Assembly (NCBI GenBank): GCA_963169105.1
Contig: OY720642.1
Span: 77,478,716 to 77,542,715 of the forward strand
Length of the DNA stretch: 64,000 nt
Origin: Ceriagrion tenellum
Taxonomy: Eukaryota; Arthropoda; Insecta; Odonata; Coenagrionidae
Reading direction: 5' to 3'
In this document: in pieces, positions 1-12,321 of the stretch
Layout of the letters: every line of letters begins with the position of its first letter
How positions within the stretch are numbered: position 1 is the first letter of the stretch
Notes under the pieces: model-generated
What the model was told of the DNA's origin: nothing
Databases searched by the model: none
Seen by the model: the letters and a program-made list of their open reading frames with translations, nothing else
Program-made: the position numbers and the translations under genes

Positions 1-735
1 TGTGTTCGTACGTGTTTGTTGTTATTCACCTGATATGAATTGGCCAAATACGCCGTATTCAAGGTAGAGAAGATAAAACAGAGAAAATAAAAACAAAAAA
101 TATTCCGCTGCCGAGAACCTCTGATAAACAACTTTAACCTATACTGTGGACAGACGATATAATTCAAGCATTGGTCATTGATTGGTCAATGAAGCCAAAT
201 GGAACACAGTTTCCGCTAACTTTTTCATGAACCGTAATATGTCTTGGCGTAAATTGAAAGTTAAGATCTCGAACTAGTTCTGATATCTAGGCTATGTAAT
301 TCATTAATTAATGTTACGTTTCACAGTTTATTGCTATGAGTTAAATAAGCGTTAAATAGAGGATTTCATAGCCATAATTTCGCTCGAAATAAAGTAGGCC
401 TTGATTATATTTTCTCATTATGATAACTCTTCTGGATACCAGTTAATCAGACATTATACTTTAACTAGCCATAATCAAACTAGACATAAAAACAATTAAA
501 AAATAAAAATAAAACGAACGCAGTTCGTGATTCCATATAGGCAAATTTTGAGAAAGCTCTTCGATTTGTCAAATTAAGATTGTTTTACTGCGACCTTGTG
601 AGCTAAAACAAATACTGTATTCCAAATTAGCGATTTCATAAAGTAAAAATAACTGCTTCGACATTTGACAAGCTTCAGGAATTAGAAAAAAATTAAGTCC
701 TAATTTATTTCTAGAATGACTTTGAATTATATTCA
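1..735. other. AT-rich sequence, nothing recognised
   Basis: No open frame of useful length, no repeat partner elsewhere in the window and no tRNA- or TE-like motif was found. It looks like ordinary intergenic DNA. Confidence 0.6.
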
Positions 736-890
736 AGAGGGAGAGGAAGATGAAGAAATAATATATTGACTGATATTATGAATGGCAGGAGTTACGAAGA
801 GCTGAGGGAGGCAGCACAGGATAGATGAGCATGAATGGAGCATTTCAATTGAAATCTGTCTGAGGACAGATTCACCTTAGAAGAAATCAG
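736..890 (+). mobile_element. 3' end of LINE family D (truncated)
   Basis: This stretch matches the end of the LINE at 58.2-58.37 kb almost base for base. It carries the same run encoding TDI-NGRSYEELREAAQDR, with an in-frame stop after QDR where the other copy continues RAWREQF. The shared sequence continues past the coding end into a short 3' UTR (GAGGACAGATTCACCTTA here). Only about 150 bp of the 3' end remains, as expected for a 5'-truncated LINE copy. It has no coding capacity. Confidence 0.8.
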
Positions 891-1552
891 GAATAGGAAA
901 AGTTTTTTTCATGAATTATCAAAATATGGATAAAATGCCTCTAAATATAGTTTTATAGAGGAGACACCTGAATATCACTTTAAGTAAACATATACATACG
1001 TCACGCCTTTCCCTTTAGGAGTAGGGGAAGCCAAATAAATTATTACTTATTGCTGTTAGGCCTGAAAAACTAGGTCTTTTTGAATAACGTCCTCCATAAT
1101 GTCCTTACCTTTCATAATTCATTCGCTTCTCTCACACTTATGTTACTGTTACTCCTGATGCTCATAAAATTATTGTATTTAGTACTGGTATAGATATTGT
1201 ATTAAATGGTGAGATACCTTTTGTTGGTCACACGCTTCCAAGTTTCACTGCCGGCGATAGACTTTAGTGGAAGTATGCTCAGAAAAACGGAAAGAATAAT
1301 AAAACTTCTCATGTAATAATTAAAATTATTCCTCATCGTATTCACATAACTACTGGATAAGTATGAAGCCCCAGTAATGTTCCTTCTCGCAAAATGTCTC
1401 GTCATCATTGATATAGAGTTAATCCATGGATTTTAATTGCAACTAAAGTTGTTCCTATAAGTGAGTTGTTCCCGGATTTCTATATAAATGGAACCATTTT
1501 ACTATTCCTGTAACAGTAGTTACAGCCTTCATACACGCTCTCTAATTCTTAA
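891..1552. other. Intergenic, nothing recognised
   Basis: AT-rich sequence without a repeat partner that I could find in the window. The 68-codon minus-strand frame at 1202-1408 has no recognisable domain and is probably chance. Confidence 0.5.
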
Positions 1553-1949
1553 AGTAGTTTCAGAGAAATATCATTTCTCCTGGAAATCAAGGAATTTGGT
1601 GTCGTTTTAAAGAAATATATCTCACCATTCCAAAAATACCAAAATATTATCCCCTTACTGAACAACTTTCCGAGATATATTCCGAAAAGTACATAACATT
1701 TTACGAGGGAAATGGTACGTATATGCACTCCAAAGAGACATTATTTCTAACATGAGAAATTTCAAAGACCTACATATCGTAGAAAAATTAGCATTATGAG
1801 GTTTGTATGTTTTCTCAACTGTTTTTAAAAACAAAATCATATTTTCAACGCAGCAACTTATTTTAGAATTCCATGAAAAATCTTCGGTTGTCAAGGAGTT
1901 TTAAACGTACCTCGTGAAAAAAATGAGTCAAGTGAAAGACTTACTTATG
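1553..1949 (+). repeat. Dispersed repeat T, copy 1
   Basis: One of five copies of a roughly 400-bp repeat (others at 16247-16632, 16733-17165, 22656-23071 and 40911-41397). It starts with a variant of GTAGTTTGAGCGAGATA. Internal landmarks shared with the others are TTTCCGAGAT, GGGAAATGGTAC and a late AGGAGTTTTAAACGTA block. This copy is the most diverged. Translated in the frame that is open in copy 4 it contains stops, so the repeat does not appear to be coding. I do not recognise the family; the fixed left end suggests a non-autonomous element or a fragment of a larger one. Confidence 0.75.
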
Positions 1950-2179
1950 CCCGGTTGCAGGAACATTTAGCTATGGAATCAATAGTTATGAGAACCATGA
2001 AGTAATGACACCAATAAATTTAATGAACGTTTCTGCAACACTCATTGAATGGTTGCCATAGCTTATCGGTAGCATAACTTTATAGAATAAATATGTGCCG
2101 TTCCTGCAACTGGCCATAGGACATTTTAAATTAATTACTGAGAATTTACGTAATAAAGTACATCATTGCACCATTGATA

Positions 2180-2292
2180 TTACAAAATTTACGTCATGCT
2201 GCCAACAACTGCTGAAATTATAATGAAACATTTGAATACGGTCTCCATTATTACTAGGGAAATATCTCGCTCAAACTACCTTAAGGCCATAA
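2180..2292 (-). repeat. End fragment related to repeat T
   Basis: Read on the minus strand, this begins TTAAGGTAGTTTGAGCGAGA, the same terminus as repeat T. It then diverges into a different body (a run ending in ACGGTCTCC on the + strand) shared with 42085-42152. Two bodies with a common terminus suggest two subfamilies of one element, or internal-deletion derivatives. Confidence 0.6.
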
Positions 2293-2756
2293 TTAATTAA
2301 GCTTTAATGTATTTTCTATAAACCGGCCAGCTATGAGCCAGCGTTTATTTAAAAAATTCCTCCAAGCTCCTTCCTATTGCCCTTATACCGAGGGCGGGCG
2401 CTTATGGCCAACGAGGAAGGTGGGGAATTGGGGGCGAGCAGGTGCAATTGGAGCGACCTGAAAGACATTAGGCAAAGCAGTAAGACGACCTACGGGCGGA
2501 AGGTGGAGAAAGTGTATGTGGATGGGGTGGGGGAAGGGGGAGAGAGGAAGGGATGAATGAATACCTACTCATTGGGCTCACAGGTTTTAGAAGCGGGCCC
2601 GAGGAATCCAGATACGAGGGCAAGATTGGCGGCGCGCGTCAAGACGTATTTAGATAACCACAACAGGCAGTGATAAGACTGGTTTTCATGCACATGAAGC
2701 CACAAAAAGTGTTAGGTACGAGATAAAGAATTCCACTGCTCATAAAATATTGCTAA
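2293..2756. other. G-rich intergenic patch
   Basis: Purine-rich, G-skewed sequence from about 2380 to 2620. No frame, terminal repeat or tRNA-like box was recognised. Confidence 0.5.
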
Positions 2757-2857
2757 GAGAAGAACTGTCAAGGCTGCGAGAGAGAAAAAGGATTGTGAGG
2801 CTATCGGTACACTAGGGTAAGATTAAAACCTCGATAGGACTTCAAATGACGCATTCC
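2757..2857 (+). repeat. Dispersed repeat R1, copy 1
   Basis: About 100 bp that recurs at 5065-5166 in the same orientation. Shared blocks include CTGTCAA, GGTAC(A/G)CTAGGGTA and GGACTTCAAATGA. The copies are roughly 80% alike by eye. No function or family is recognised. Confidence 0.7.
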
Positions 2858-5064
2858 ATTAACGCGAAACTCATACATGTTTATTTCATGTAAGTATGGC
2901 ATGATGGTAACGGCACTTTACTACAACCAACATCAATTAGCAGCACAATTTGTAACAGTATCAAAGTGCAATTGGCATGACCGAATAAAAATTAGTAAAA
3001 CACCTGATAATTAATAATAAATAGTTCAGTAAAATAAACACTTATGACCAACTGATTGCAATTGGCATATGAAAGTATGCTCGGATACGTTTTAGAAAAA
3101 ATCACAATTAAATTCCTACATAATCACATTAAAAAAATCTACGGAAAAGAATACGACTATTTAAACCATTTGAGTAGTGAATTTTTCGTTTTCCCTGACC
3201 CCATGAGTGAGTTTAAAAAAATTAAATTACTACCGATTGCAATTTCATTACCTTGAACTCCATTTTGTTTGATGAACAATCGAAGAAAACAAGAATTTCA
3301 TACATCACACAAGCAAAGCAACATAAATAAAACAATTTTACTGAGTAGGATCCTAAATATGATGGTATACGAACAAAAATATTAACCTAGAACAGGAATA
3401 AAACCAGCTTTGAATGCAGAAACTTCCGCCAATGGGACCAACTACATGTGATATGCAGTTACTCAAGGCTGAACGTAGTTAGTAGAATAATGGAATAGGA
3501 GGCAGGACTCTTCAGAGACACTTTATATGATAATTGGCTCACCAGGCACCAGAATAGATGAACAACATGCTACAATGCATCTGAACCGGAGGCGTGAACG
3601 TTCGCCTTAACTGCTCCAGCGCAAATTTGAAAGACGTACATGTACGGTCAAACTCTGGATAGCCAGGAGGCACGAGGACGTAAATGAACGTTCGCACTGC
3701 TCAAAGGTTAAGCAGTAATCCGGGAAGCAGTTGATACCAATGAAATTAGGAAAATGAAATGAAGTAAGAAATATCTTCTGTACAAACTGAAGCTAGTATT
3801 CATAGCCGTCTAAGAAAATGTCATGTACGCAAATAGATATAGACAATATTCTTTAACGCTTAAGTATCAACCACCATGACATGTCATTTATATGACTGTT
3901 ATAATTATTCATTATTAGCTAATTTGTTAATTGCTTTGTTGCCATCAATTGCATCATCGCACATTGTTCTGTTATTAAATTCATAAAGTCTGCTTTTTAA
4001 TTTATGTTATATTAAGCACACTTTTGTGTCACTTACATCGCCTATAAATATATTTATATGTTATAATATTAACCACTGCTGAACACAGCGTAACCAATTG
4101 ATGGCAACCCCCATCATAGGTCTCTTGAGATGTGCATAATTTCACGAATAACATTGTATAATGGATTATATTGTATAACTAGTTGTGTGAAATAAAATAT
4201 TATAATAATTATTAATATTATTATTGTTATGGCAAACCATTATTCATTGTCATTCTTCAAAAATGCACGCTATTAACAATATTTAAAAACCACTTACAAT
4301 ACCAACAAAGCATAGATAACACATGGATAAATCGTATCCCTGAAATCAATATCTGATCTTCAGTTTCTGAGGTAAACACGAATTATAAATTAAAATATAT
4401 AACAGTTATTTGCACACTGGGGGATTTTTAGGAAAGATCGCAACTTAGAAATGCTTATGTGAAGCCTTTATCTGACGAACGTATTCTGAACATATGAATT
4501 TATATCTAACTTCTTATGACCGCTTCAGGTCTGCGACTGAGAACGAATCACAGTCATTATGGTAGGATACAAGATGAAAACAAACATAATGACATGTATC
4601 CGGATACATAGCGATGCAGATGAGCCCTATTTTAATATAACCTAAGCAGGTGCGTCGAGAAAATTATACGTTCAGAAGGTAGTCAAGGAAGACACATGTC
4701 ACTTCGCTATTCATCTGGCCCTTGATACGAATATGTTGTATTCAAATCAGATTTTTTTCCAACTGAGTAACCGTCAGATAGGGCAAAACTGTCATCACAA
4801 AAAATTAAATTAAATCCCAAAAGACGCTAGAAAAGTGTCCGTTTGTATTCTTAGCATGCTCAACGAGATTAACAAACGTTCCCGCAAGCTCGCCAAAAGA
4901 CACATTAATCGAGGTTTAACTTATAAGGTAAGATATAAAAAGTGGAAATAATTAGTAAACAAAGAATAATAAGAAAATAGAAAAAAATAGGAGAAGAGAT
5001 TGCCGAAAACTTTGAATTAAAGTCACGAATATAAGGAATGCCACGAAACACGGCAATGATACCT
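2858..5064. other. AT-rich intergenic DNA
   Basis: Very AT-rich, with TTATT-type simple sequence near 4200-4230. I saw no repeat partner, tRNA-like box or convincing frame. The 66-codon frame at 3056-3256 has no recognisable domain. Confidence 0.5.
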
Positions 5065-5166
5065 AAGTGAAGTACTGTCAAAGTTGCGAGAGGGAAAAGG
5101 GATAGTAAAGCAATCGGTACGCTAGGGTATGATCAAATGTCAGGAGGACTTCAAATGATGCATTAC
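5065..5166 (+). repeat. Dispersed repeat R1, copy 2
   Basis: Second copy of the repeat at 2757-2857, same orientation, about 2.3 kb away. Divergence is spread across the unit, which points to an old dispersed element rather than a recent tandem duplication. Confidence 0.7.
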
Positions 5167-5232
5167 ATATGGTTTAGTGTTAAGCTTTCTCTTGTCCAAA
5201 ATCCATGCTAAAATGTAAAAAAGGATAGATTT

Positions 5233-5269
5233 ATTGCTAAGCATTGGTAGGAAGCCAATGCTTAGCAAT
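5233..5269. repeat. Perfect 15-bp hairpin
   Basis: ATTGCTAAGCATTGG is followed by a 7-base spacer and its exact reverse complement. It is too short for a typical animal pre-miRNA. It could be a MITE relic or chance. Confidence 0.85.
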
Positions 5270-8200
5270 GAAAGACGTTATCTTGATTCTTCCTCTCTCA
5301 ACGAACTAGAAGATATTTCATTTTGAGAATTATGGTACGATTACGGCATTAATTGCATTCATAAATCAGCTTGCTTGAATATAAATTCCGAGAGAAAGTA
5401 ACAGCGAGATCATTAACTGGATTAAGTATCACTTAAATCGGTTTAAAAACATTTCATAGCAAAACCCTCGAATTGAAGGCGCAAAAGACTTCATCCAATG
5501 TTCGAAAGAGGAAAAATAGGCAAGGTCGCAATAAAGAATGTTGAAAAAAGTAATCCATATAAACCCTCTGGTCTATAAAAACATTCCCTGCATATTCCCT
5601 TGAATTTATTAAACATTCCCTGCATTGAATTTATTAAACTTTCTTTCCCTGATAAGTACCTTCCACAGAGGTGTCGAAAAACGTCCCAAAAATAGACTAT
5701 TTCTACATCGAACATGCGATTCCCTACCGGGATTGAATATTGTAGCACCAGCTTCTCCCAAGAGTTTTATGCGCTGGCCAGAAAAGCTACCATAGAAAAG
5801 CATTCTTGCCTAGCAAATAGATCATGAAAATGGTTTGAATATTCAATCATTCTTGCCAAGCCAATAGATCATTAAAGGGTTTGAACGGTAAAACAGTGAA
5901 AATTTAGATAATTTGTCTCCCATAGAAGAGGGACGTAAAAATTTTCACCCATTGCCTAGAGAATTACATCACGTCTGGCATGTTTAACTCCTGTATCTCC
6001 GAGAATTTATGTAATTTGTAAATACAACAATAAAAATAGTTTATTTAACAATAGTAGCATATCTATATATTGTAATGCATATTGACGAAATGTCACCACC
6101 TGAGGATATACAGGTTTTTGCTCATGCACTAATAGACGTAGTTTTCTTTACTTTACCAGACTATAGCGCTGTGCATGTTGGTGATAATTTACACGGTACT
6201 CGACACTCATTGGGTGGCTTTCAGGGATATTACGTTCATTTAGATCAGAGAAAATTTAATGTCCTTCCTAAGAATGGCTTCACACAAAGAAAAAAATCAT
6301 AGGATATTTCCTTTTAATTCGAAAGATCATTTTACAGGGGGAATTGATAATTACCGCGGTGCCATAAGAGGATTGCTAACTGATAGTTTTTATATGATAT
6401 CTATTTAATGACACCAACAGTTGTCCGATCTACAAAACGCGGAAGATACCCACAAAGGGATGGAAGAATGGATATGAAGGAAGTCGGCGATGAGGCTTGA
6501 AAGCGAAAGAGGAAGGAGACGGACGAAAACACAATGGACAAATGGACTTTATTGCAGGGTGAGTTTTTCCAACTAACTGGCACCCTCATCCCCCCATTCC
6601 ACATCCTAAACCCCTCCTCCGCACCCTCCCCCACCCTAAAAACTACTCACTTTCCGCCAACACAAACTTCCAGCATTTCTTGGTTATGACGCGCTCTGCT
6701 GAAGAAGGCTGGAATCTTTTTTTATTCCTCCTACCCACGCCAGTTACGTCAGGCGCTGTTGAGATATGCTTTATGGTCGATGATTTCTCATTAAAATGGC
6801 ACGCAAAAAGACACAGCCGCCGAAAAAAGTCTTAAATCATTCCTTTAGTGTTTGTCTGGTAATTACTAAATTGATTACAAAGCATAGGTTCAGGCTTGGG
6901 AGAAAGCACTTAGATATTGAAGAGTATACAGTCATTGTAACGAGAATTGACATAAAATGACATAAAGGTGAAATTTAAAAACGATATTTCAGTACAAACA
7001 GAAAACAATCTAATGTATATTGAGTTATGCAAATAAGAGTAATATTTCTAAGTTGAAATTTAACCTAATGCCATCTAAAGAGTAGCAGACTTGTTCATTC
7101 AACTTCAGGTTATGTGAAAGTAGAAAATTTTTAATTTGTATTACTTTAAAAGGCAAAAAGAAATTGAGTAAATTTTAAAGTTTGAAGTGTAACTGACACT
7201 GGTTGGGTGCCCGTAACTTTTGAAGAACCGTAAGAACTCCCATCGCCTGTTAAAAGCTTTTATATATCCCTCTCTATTTTCCCGTTACTTAGATTCAATT
7301 GAAGCAAACTGCGAGGAGCTGGCTTAGCAAATACTTATGATACATCAATCTACTCCACCATCCAGGACCAATCAAGTTCCTTCTCTCCGGGATAGGAGAT
7401 ATCTATTTCTGGTAAAAACAAAAAGGGGGAGATGTTTCGGGACGGAGGTGAAGAAAGGCAGGAAATGATATAGGTTTTGCATACTTCATAATCTAATTGA
7501 AATAAGCCACCGTTGTGTTTGGAACTTGACCATAAATCAAATACTCTACCCATTCAATTTATTTCTTTTTAAATCTTGGATCGAATGTCATGATCATTGA
7601 GCTGAGTATATATTAGTCGCATCATAGAAAAAACTGGGCACGATTAAAGGAAAATAAACGAAACGCATATAAAAATTATAGGGCACATAATGAAAACTTT
7701 CACGTAAAGGGTGCGAAAGGCACGAGCTGTTAATGATGCAAGTCTGCGGGGCCGACCATTAAATGCAACCCCACCTGCTTTCCTGACGCATATAATTAAG
7801 TGGCTCAACTCATAAGTACGCGTCTTATCGATTTCGTGTGTGTGCATGTGAAATTGAGCGTTCTTGCCTCAAAGACAGAGGAGACAGAATGACGGGGGGC
7901 TGATTACTATTATTATAATTCATCCTCATCAAAGTTTGACCCTAAAAGACGCCGTTCTGGCGTCAGGCAGTGGGTATTAAACACCAACATTGAAATTGTA
8001 AGCGAATAGGGAGGATGAATTGAAAGAGGGGAACCACTTGACGTCTCTTATTGCGGTACTGCAGAAGCATTACGTCCCGTAATGACATGGGTGACGATCG
8101 ACCCGGCGATTGCGCTCTATTTGCCCTATATTCCAGGTTAAAAAAAAAATACGCTGACTATATGCCTACTATTTACTTCTACTTCAAAACCTTCGTGTAT

Positions 8201-8589
8201 AAAGATCAAACACACAAATAAGATTCCACGGTGCAAAAGGTTTACTACTGAGAATATCAATCCCATAGTTTCGGATCTTACTTGGTGGAATTCCTTGATA
8301 TCAGGGATAGAAGAGTTAGTGTTAATTCTTCTATCCCCATTTGTGGGACCAAAAGCGCCCGGATTGGAGGCGAAACGACTCATGGCGAGTGGACCAAAAT
8401 AATGGCTCGGGTCGCATTTCACTTCTAGTTTGTGTATTTAAGGCCAAAGACAAAGCCATTATGATACGTCCGCATTCACTAGAAATGGACTTTTGCGACT
8501 TCTTCGAATTCCCGAAATAAAAAATCAGGAAAGGGTGACGTTTTACTGATTTTTAGGAGACAAACACAGAATAACTCAAGAAGCTGAAC
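5270..8589. other. Intergenic, no repeats recognised
   Basis: More than 3 kb without a recognisable gene or a repeat copy. There is a C-rich patch at 6580-6650. Short frames such as 6075-6302 (+) and 6401-6634 (-) show no known motif. No splice-site plus reading-frame combination persuaded me of an exon. Confidence 0.5.
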
Positions 8590-8830
8590 GCCCAAGGGGT
8601 GAAATTTCCCATGAAATGAAAAAATCATTTGACTTGACTGGGATTCGAACCCGAAAAGCGGGTCAAGTGTGTCATCCAGTAACACCACCAAGCCATCTCC
8701 CTTCAAGTCGAATTTCGAGGGAGGTTTATGCGAACCAGATGTTTACGCCTCAAGTCTACATTGTAGCACATGAGACAATAGTCGTGCTTACAAAGCCACT
8801 GTCGCGGTGGATATTCGTAATTTTTATAAC
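8590..8830 (-). mobile_element. tRNA-derived SINE (family B)
   Basis: On the minus strand there is a tRNA-like head. An A-box-like TGGCTTGGTGGTGTTACTGG is followed about 30 bases later by a perfect B-box core, GGGTTCGAATCCC. The acceptor arm does not pair as in a functional tRNA. The flanking leader (on the + strand CCTCAAGTCTACA then GTCGCGGTGG) is shared with the copy at 24235-24440. That combination is a SINE rather than a tRNA gene. Confidence 0.75.
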
Positions 8831-8852
8831 AACGACATTGACGAATTTCCAA

Positions 8853-9027
8853 TCATTGTATTGACAAATGATATGGTACGAAGTCATTCGCACGGGTGCA
8901 TATAAAACAATGGTTGCAATTCACCATGAAAAAATCATTTGACATGATCGGGATTCGAATAGAAACGGAATCTTAGATCTGGGACTTAAGATCTGACTTC
9001 GTACCATATCATTTGTCAATGCAATGA
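8853..9027. repeat. 33-bp inverted repeat around a SINE scrap
   Basis: The arms 8853-8885 and 8995-9027 are reverse complements with a single mismatch (core ATATGGTACGAAGTC). The 109-bp interior includes a B-box-like GGGATTCGAAT and the AAAAAATCATTTGAC segment of SINE family B. It may be a MITE carrying or interrupted by SINE sequence. Confidence 0.8.
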
Positions 9028-10310
9028 ATGTAAAAAGCTAAACGCCATGCCGAAAATGGCGGACCAGAAGTGCTTATACGATTGGAAAAGGCGCTGACAC
9101 AATTTCATTGTATCATATGGAGACTATTCTGAAGGAAGCAATATTAATACTGAAGACTGCATGACAACTTGTTTGAGAAAAAAGAAATTTAAGAGTATTT
9201 TATATCAAACCTAGTATACTTGTGCAGTGTAAAATACATAGTTTTCCAAAATGGCTGAGTTCCAACTTCATTTCACTCGACGCTCTGATGCCCACCTTCT
9301 TTTCATCAGCCCGCCCTCTGATCACATAAGAATGATATCAAAGCTCCATAATGGAGGGCGTATTTAGGAACCATCATTAAAACAAGGAGCTCTCTCTAGT
9401 AAGGGTAGACAGAAGGAACTATGACATGGGAAGGAAAGTGTGGGGGATATTTGGGAAGGTTTGACAGAGAGCCATACAGGATGGGATGAGGGTGTTTGGA
9501 GGGGTTAAGGATAAACGAACGTGGTGAGACAATGCGTATTTAGCCGAAAGCGAAAGAAAAAGAAAATTAAAACCGATAAGACTCGTTTTCTTCACACTTA
9601 CGCAGAGAATCAGCAATGTCCGTACATTTCTACAACAAAGCAGGGTGTCTGCGATAGAAATCTGAAACCGTAACGTCGCCCACCGTCCCGTGCACTGTTG
9701 GAAAACAGTGTCTCGATGATAAATACGCTCATTAAAATTTCCTTTTTGGCTAGGTTGCGTAAAAGACCACTTTCATCTATCGCTTTTTTTCGTCTCTTCT
9801 TTAATTAATTTTTGTCTCGTACAGCTAACTCTGAAGGTAGGAGATAAAATTAGGATATGATTGATGAGGACGCTAATTAATTATGCCCCTTCCCCTCCTC
9901 CTAGCGTCCGAAACGAGGAGACTAACTGAAGTTTGTAATCGATATTCTTCCGCGTTAAGATTTGATCGCAACTTTTCGCTTCTCGTCTGTTAAATGTTTT
10001 CCTTGATCACAAGAAGCTAAACTAGCGGCCGATTTGGACGCAATTTTTGCTTGAAAAATTCATGGGAGGAGTTTCAAGTGATTGCAAACATTGAATGCCA
10101 CTTGAAACTCGTTGAAATTCTCTTCGTCATATCTCACGCCATCGCACAGTAATGACGTTCACGAAAGCATGAAATTAATTTATGATTCGACCGTTTCATA
10201 GGGGAAAGAAACACTCAAAAAAACGGTTGAAAAAAGAATACAATTTTATGTTAAAAGATCGGATCAACTTTCTAGGACTACGAATTAGATAGCTTAGTCG
10301 GAGAGTACTT
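9028..10310. other. Intergenic, nothing recognised
   Basis: Apart from a G-rich stretch at 9400-9530, I found no repeat partner, frame or RNA-like structure. Confidence 0.5.
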
Positions 10311-10312
10311 TG

Positions 10313-10373
10313 CAAGTCCAACTAGAAAGATTGAAGTATTAATGGCGGGAGATTAAATAAATTTCACATTAAC
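10313..10373 (-). repeat. Fragment repeated at 11190-11250
   Basis: The block ATGGCGGGAGAT followed by AAATAAATTTCACATTA recurs at 11190-11250, where it lies inside a LINE-like remnant. It is therefore probably a small piece of the same element. Confidence 0.6.
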
Positions 10374-10959
10374 TTGTACGAGACCCAAGCAGATCTGATG
10401 ATATCATATTCTGAAATATTAGGTATTCATCCAACAATGCCATAGAGCGAAATTTATCTGCAGAGAGTGTACTAAATACTAAATTTTTGACCATAATTTT
10501 CCGTCAACAAGAGTTGAGTGAATTTATCATTCTACTGCGACAAATCTTCAACAAATACGTACCTCTAATTTCGAAATATTGGCTGTAAAATTCTTTTAAT
10601 GAAGTGGGTATCATTTGCTTTATTATTTCCCTGTTTCTCCTAGCTGTAATACTCGACCAATTTTGCTCTAAATTATAGATTTAGAAATGTAGAAATTAGA
10701 GAGGAGTTGCATCCATAGCAACTCCTAGACGCGTGTCATCGTCATCATCATCATAAGCAATCACTCCTAATGTTCGTAAAAGAACTTCTCTGGGAATGCC
10801 TGCGTCAGACTTTTGATAACCCAACGTTTCTTTACCTCTGATCGGCAAAGGAGAATAAACTTAGATTTGTGAAAACCTTGACGCGGGTAATCCAAAAAGA
10901 ACACTCCTTTGCGAACATAGAACGTGATTCTTTTGATAATTTAACGAATCCGGAGATTA

Positions 10960-11440
10960 ATTTGTTGCAGCTCTCCACTCCTTTCTCCCCTCTCATAAAA
11001 GGCTTCATTCCTACGGAATTCCTTCCTACGGACATCCTTCATGATTTTCCTGATGTATTCCGTTCTTTGTATTCCTCAGTGATTCTTTCCATTCATTTCT
11101 TTTTCCAGTCTTGTTTTCATCAGGTAGTTTTGTCACAAAATACGTAAAACAAGTTGGCTTCTCCTTCGCAGTGTTTTTATTTCATTTTCTCAAGTCAAAC
11201 TAGAATGATTGAGGTACAAATGGCGGGAGATGAAATAAATTTCACATTAGGCACTAAATATATTTCACAATACCGGTATACTCTTCCATTCTTCGTAAGA
11301 CTTCATCGTCAGTGTCTTTCTCCGTTAATTTTGAGCATACCGTTAGGGATGAAAAGATGACCGATATTGCTACGAAAGACCATCTCTGTACTTCGTCTTT
11401 CGGGCGAAATTTATTTGCGTACCAGAGATTTTTATGCAAA
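10960..11440 (-). mobile_element. Degraded LINE C-terminal region
   Basis: The minus strand at 11254-11439 encodes a tract ending TEKDTDDEVLRRMEEYTGIV, the Arg/Glu-rich segment C-terminal to the RT domain in RTE-like LINEs. The lower end, at 10967, is CAGCTCTCCACT, the complement of the GGAGAGCTGCA motif that closes LINE family A. The arrangement parallels 39885-40250. Frameshifts are present and no catalytic block remains. Confidence 0.65.
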
Positions 11441-11716
11441 TGATTAAGGGTACGCTAAATTAAAGAAAAATGCCCTCATGTCTTATCCGGGGCTTAATGA
11501 TGAGTAGCTCTGAAACAACGAGCCGCATTCCCTACCTAACTGAAGTTTAATTAAATACCACACCGAACATCTGAACTTTGATGCACCTTCATCAACACCA
11601 TTCCTAAACCCTGAAATATTTTAATATTTGTTTTTAATCCACGAGGAAACCAGGTTCCAACATACAAACGGAAAATATCAGAGCGAATACCGTCACTAAA
11701 GTCGGCTAATTGTTCC
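11441..11716. other. Intergenic spacer
   Basis: Nothing recognised between the LINE remnant and the MITE. Confidence 0.5.
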
Positions 11717-11719
11717 TAA

Positions 11720-11923
11720 AGGCCGCTTTACACGGAAAATTTTATTGCACAAACGAATGAATCACAAAATTGTAAAATAAAATGAATGGAATTAGAGCAG
11801 GTTATATTTCCCGTTCAGTCACTCAGACAATCACACAATTTTCCGATTTACACGGTACACTTTTCATCATGAAAGAGTTTGTACAATCATTTGTACAATA
11901 AAATGTACCCTTTAGAGCGGTCT
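11720..11923. mobile_element. PIF/Harbinger-like MITE, copy 1
   Basis: A 204-bp element bounded by TAA on both sides (11717-11719 and 11924-11926). The ends are inverted: AGGCCGCTTTACACGG at the left, and AGACCGCTCTAAAGGG when the right end is read on the other strand. The inner arms share a TTTTATTG(C/T)ACAAA core. A 3-bp TAA target duplication is characteristic of the PIF/Harbinger superfamily (TWA). The second complete copy is at 38797-38996. There is no transposase. Confidence 0.8.
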
Positions 11924-12084
11924 TAATGCAAACGTATGGGAGTTGCGAGCCACGCTAAGTTTATTTGAGAATTTTCATTAAATATTTTAACATTTATATA
12001 ATAGATTCTGTGAACCAAAATTTGGAAAGACCTCTGCACTGAACTGCATACTCGAAGATCTACGGTCAAATGCCATGATCTTTT

Positions 12085-12321
12085 TGTACACTTTCCACAG
12101 AATTTTATTCACCCATCAAGGTTTCGGCTCGAGCTATGAGTACAGCTATAACTCATATATATAACTCACCATATTTAAGGTGAATACAGCTCATAGACAC
12201 ATAGCGTGTAAACCGTGTAAAGCGGCAATTGTTTGAATTGTTTGAATGATTGAACGGTAAACAGAAACAGAGCTCATGTCGAAACCTTAGTCGGTGAATA
12301 CAATTCTGTGGAAAGTGAACA
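12085..12321. repeat. 55-bp inverted repeat with GTCGAAACC motif
   Basis: The arms 12085-12140 and about 12268-12321 are imperfect reverse complements (core CACTTTCCACAGAATT on the left). The right arm carries GTCGAAACCTTAGTCGGTGA, resembling GTCGAAACCTAGGTCGGAGT in the right arm of the foldback at 47790-48305. The loop contains a MITE-1 fragment (GTGTAAAGCGGC). Confidence 0.65.
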
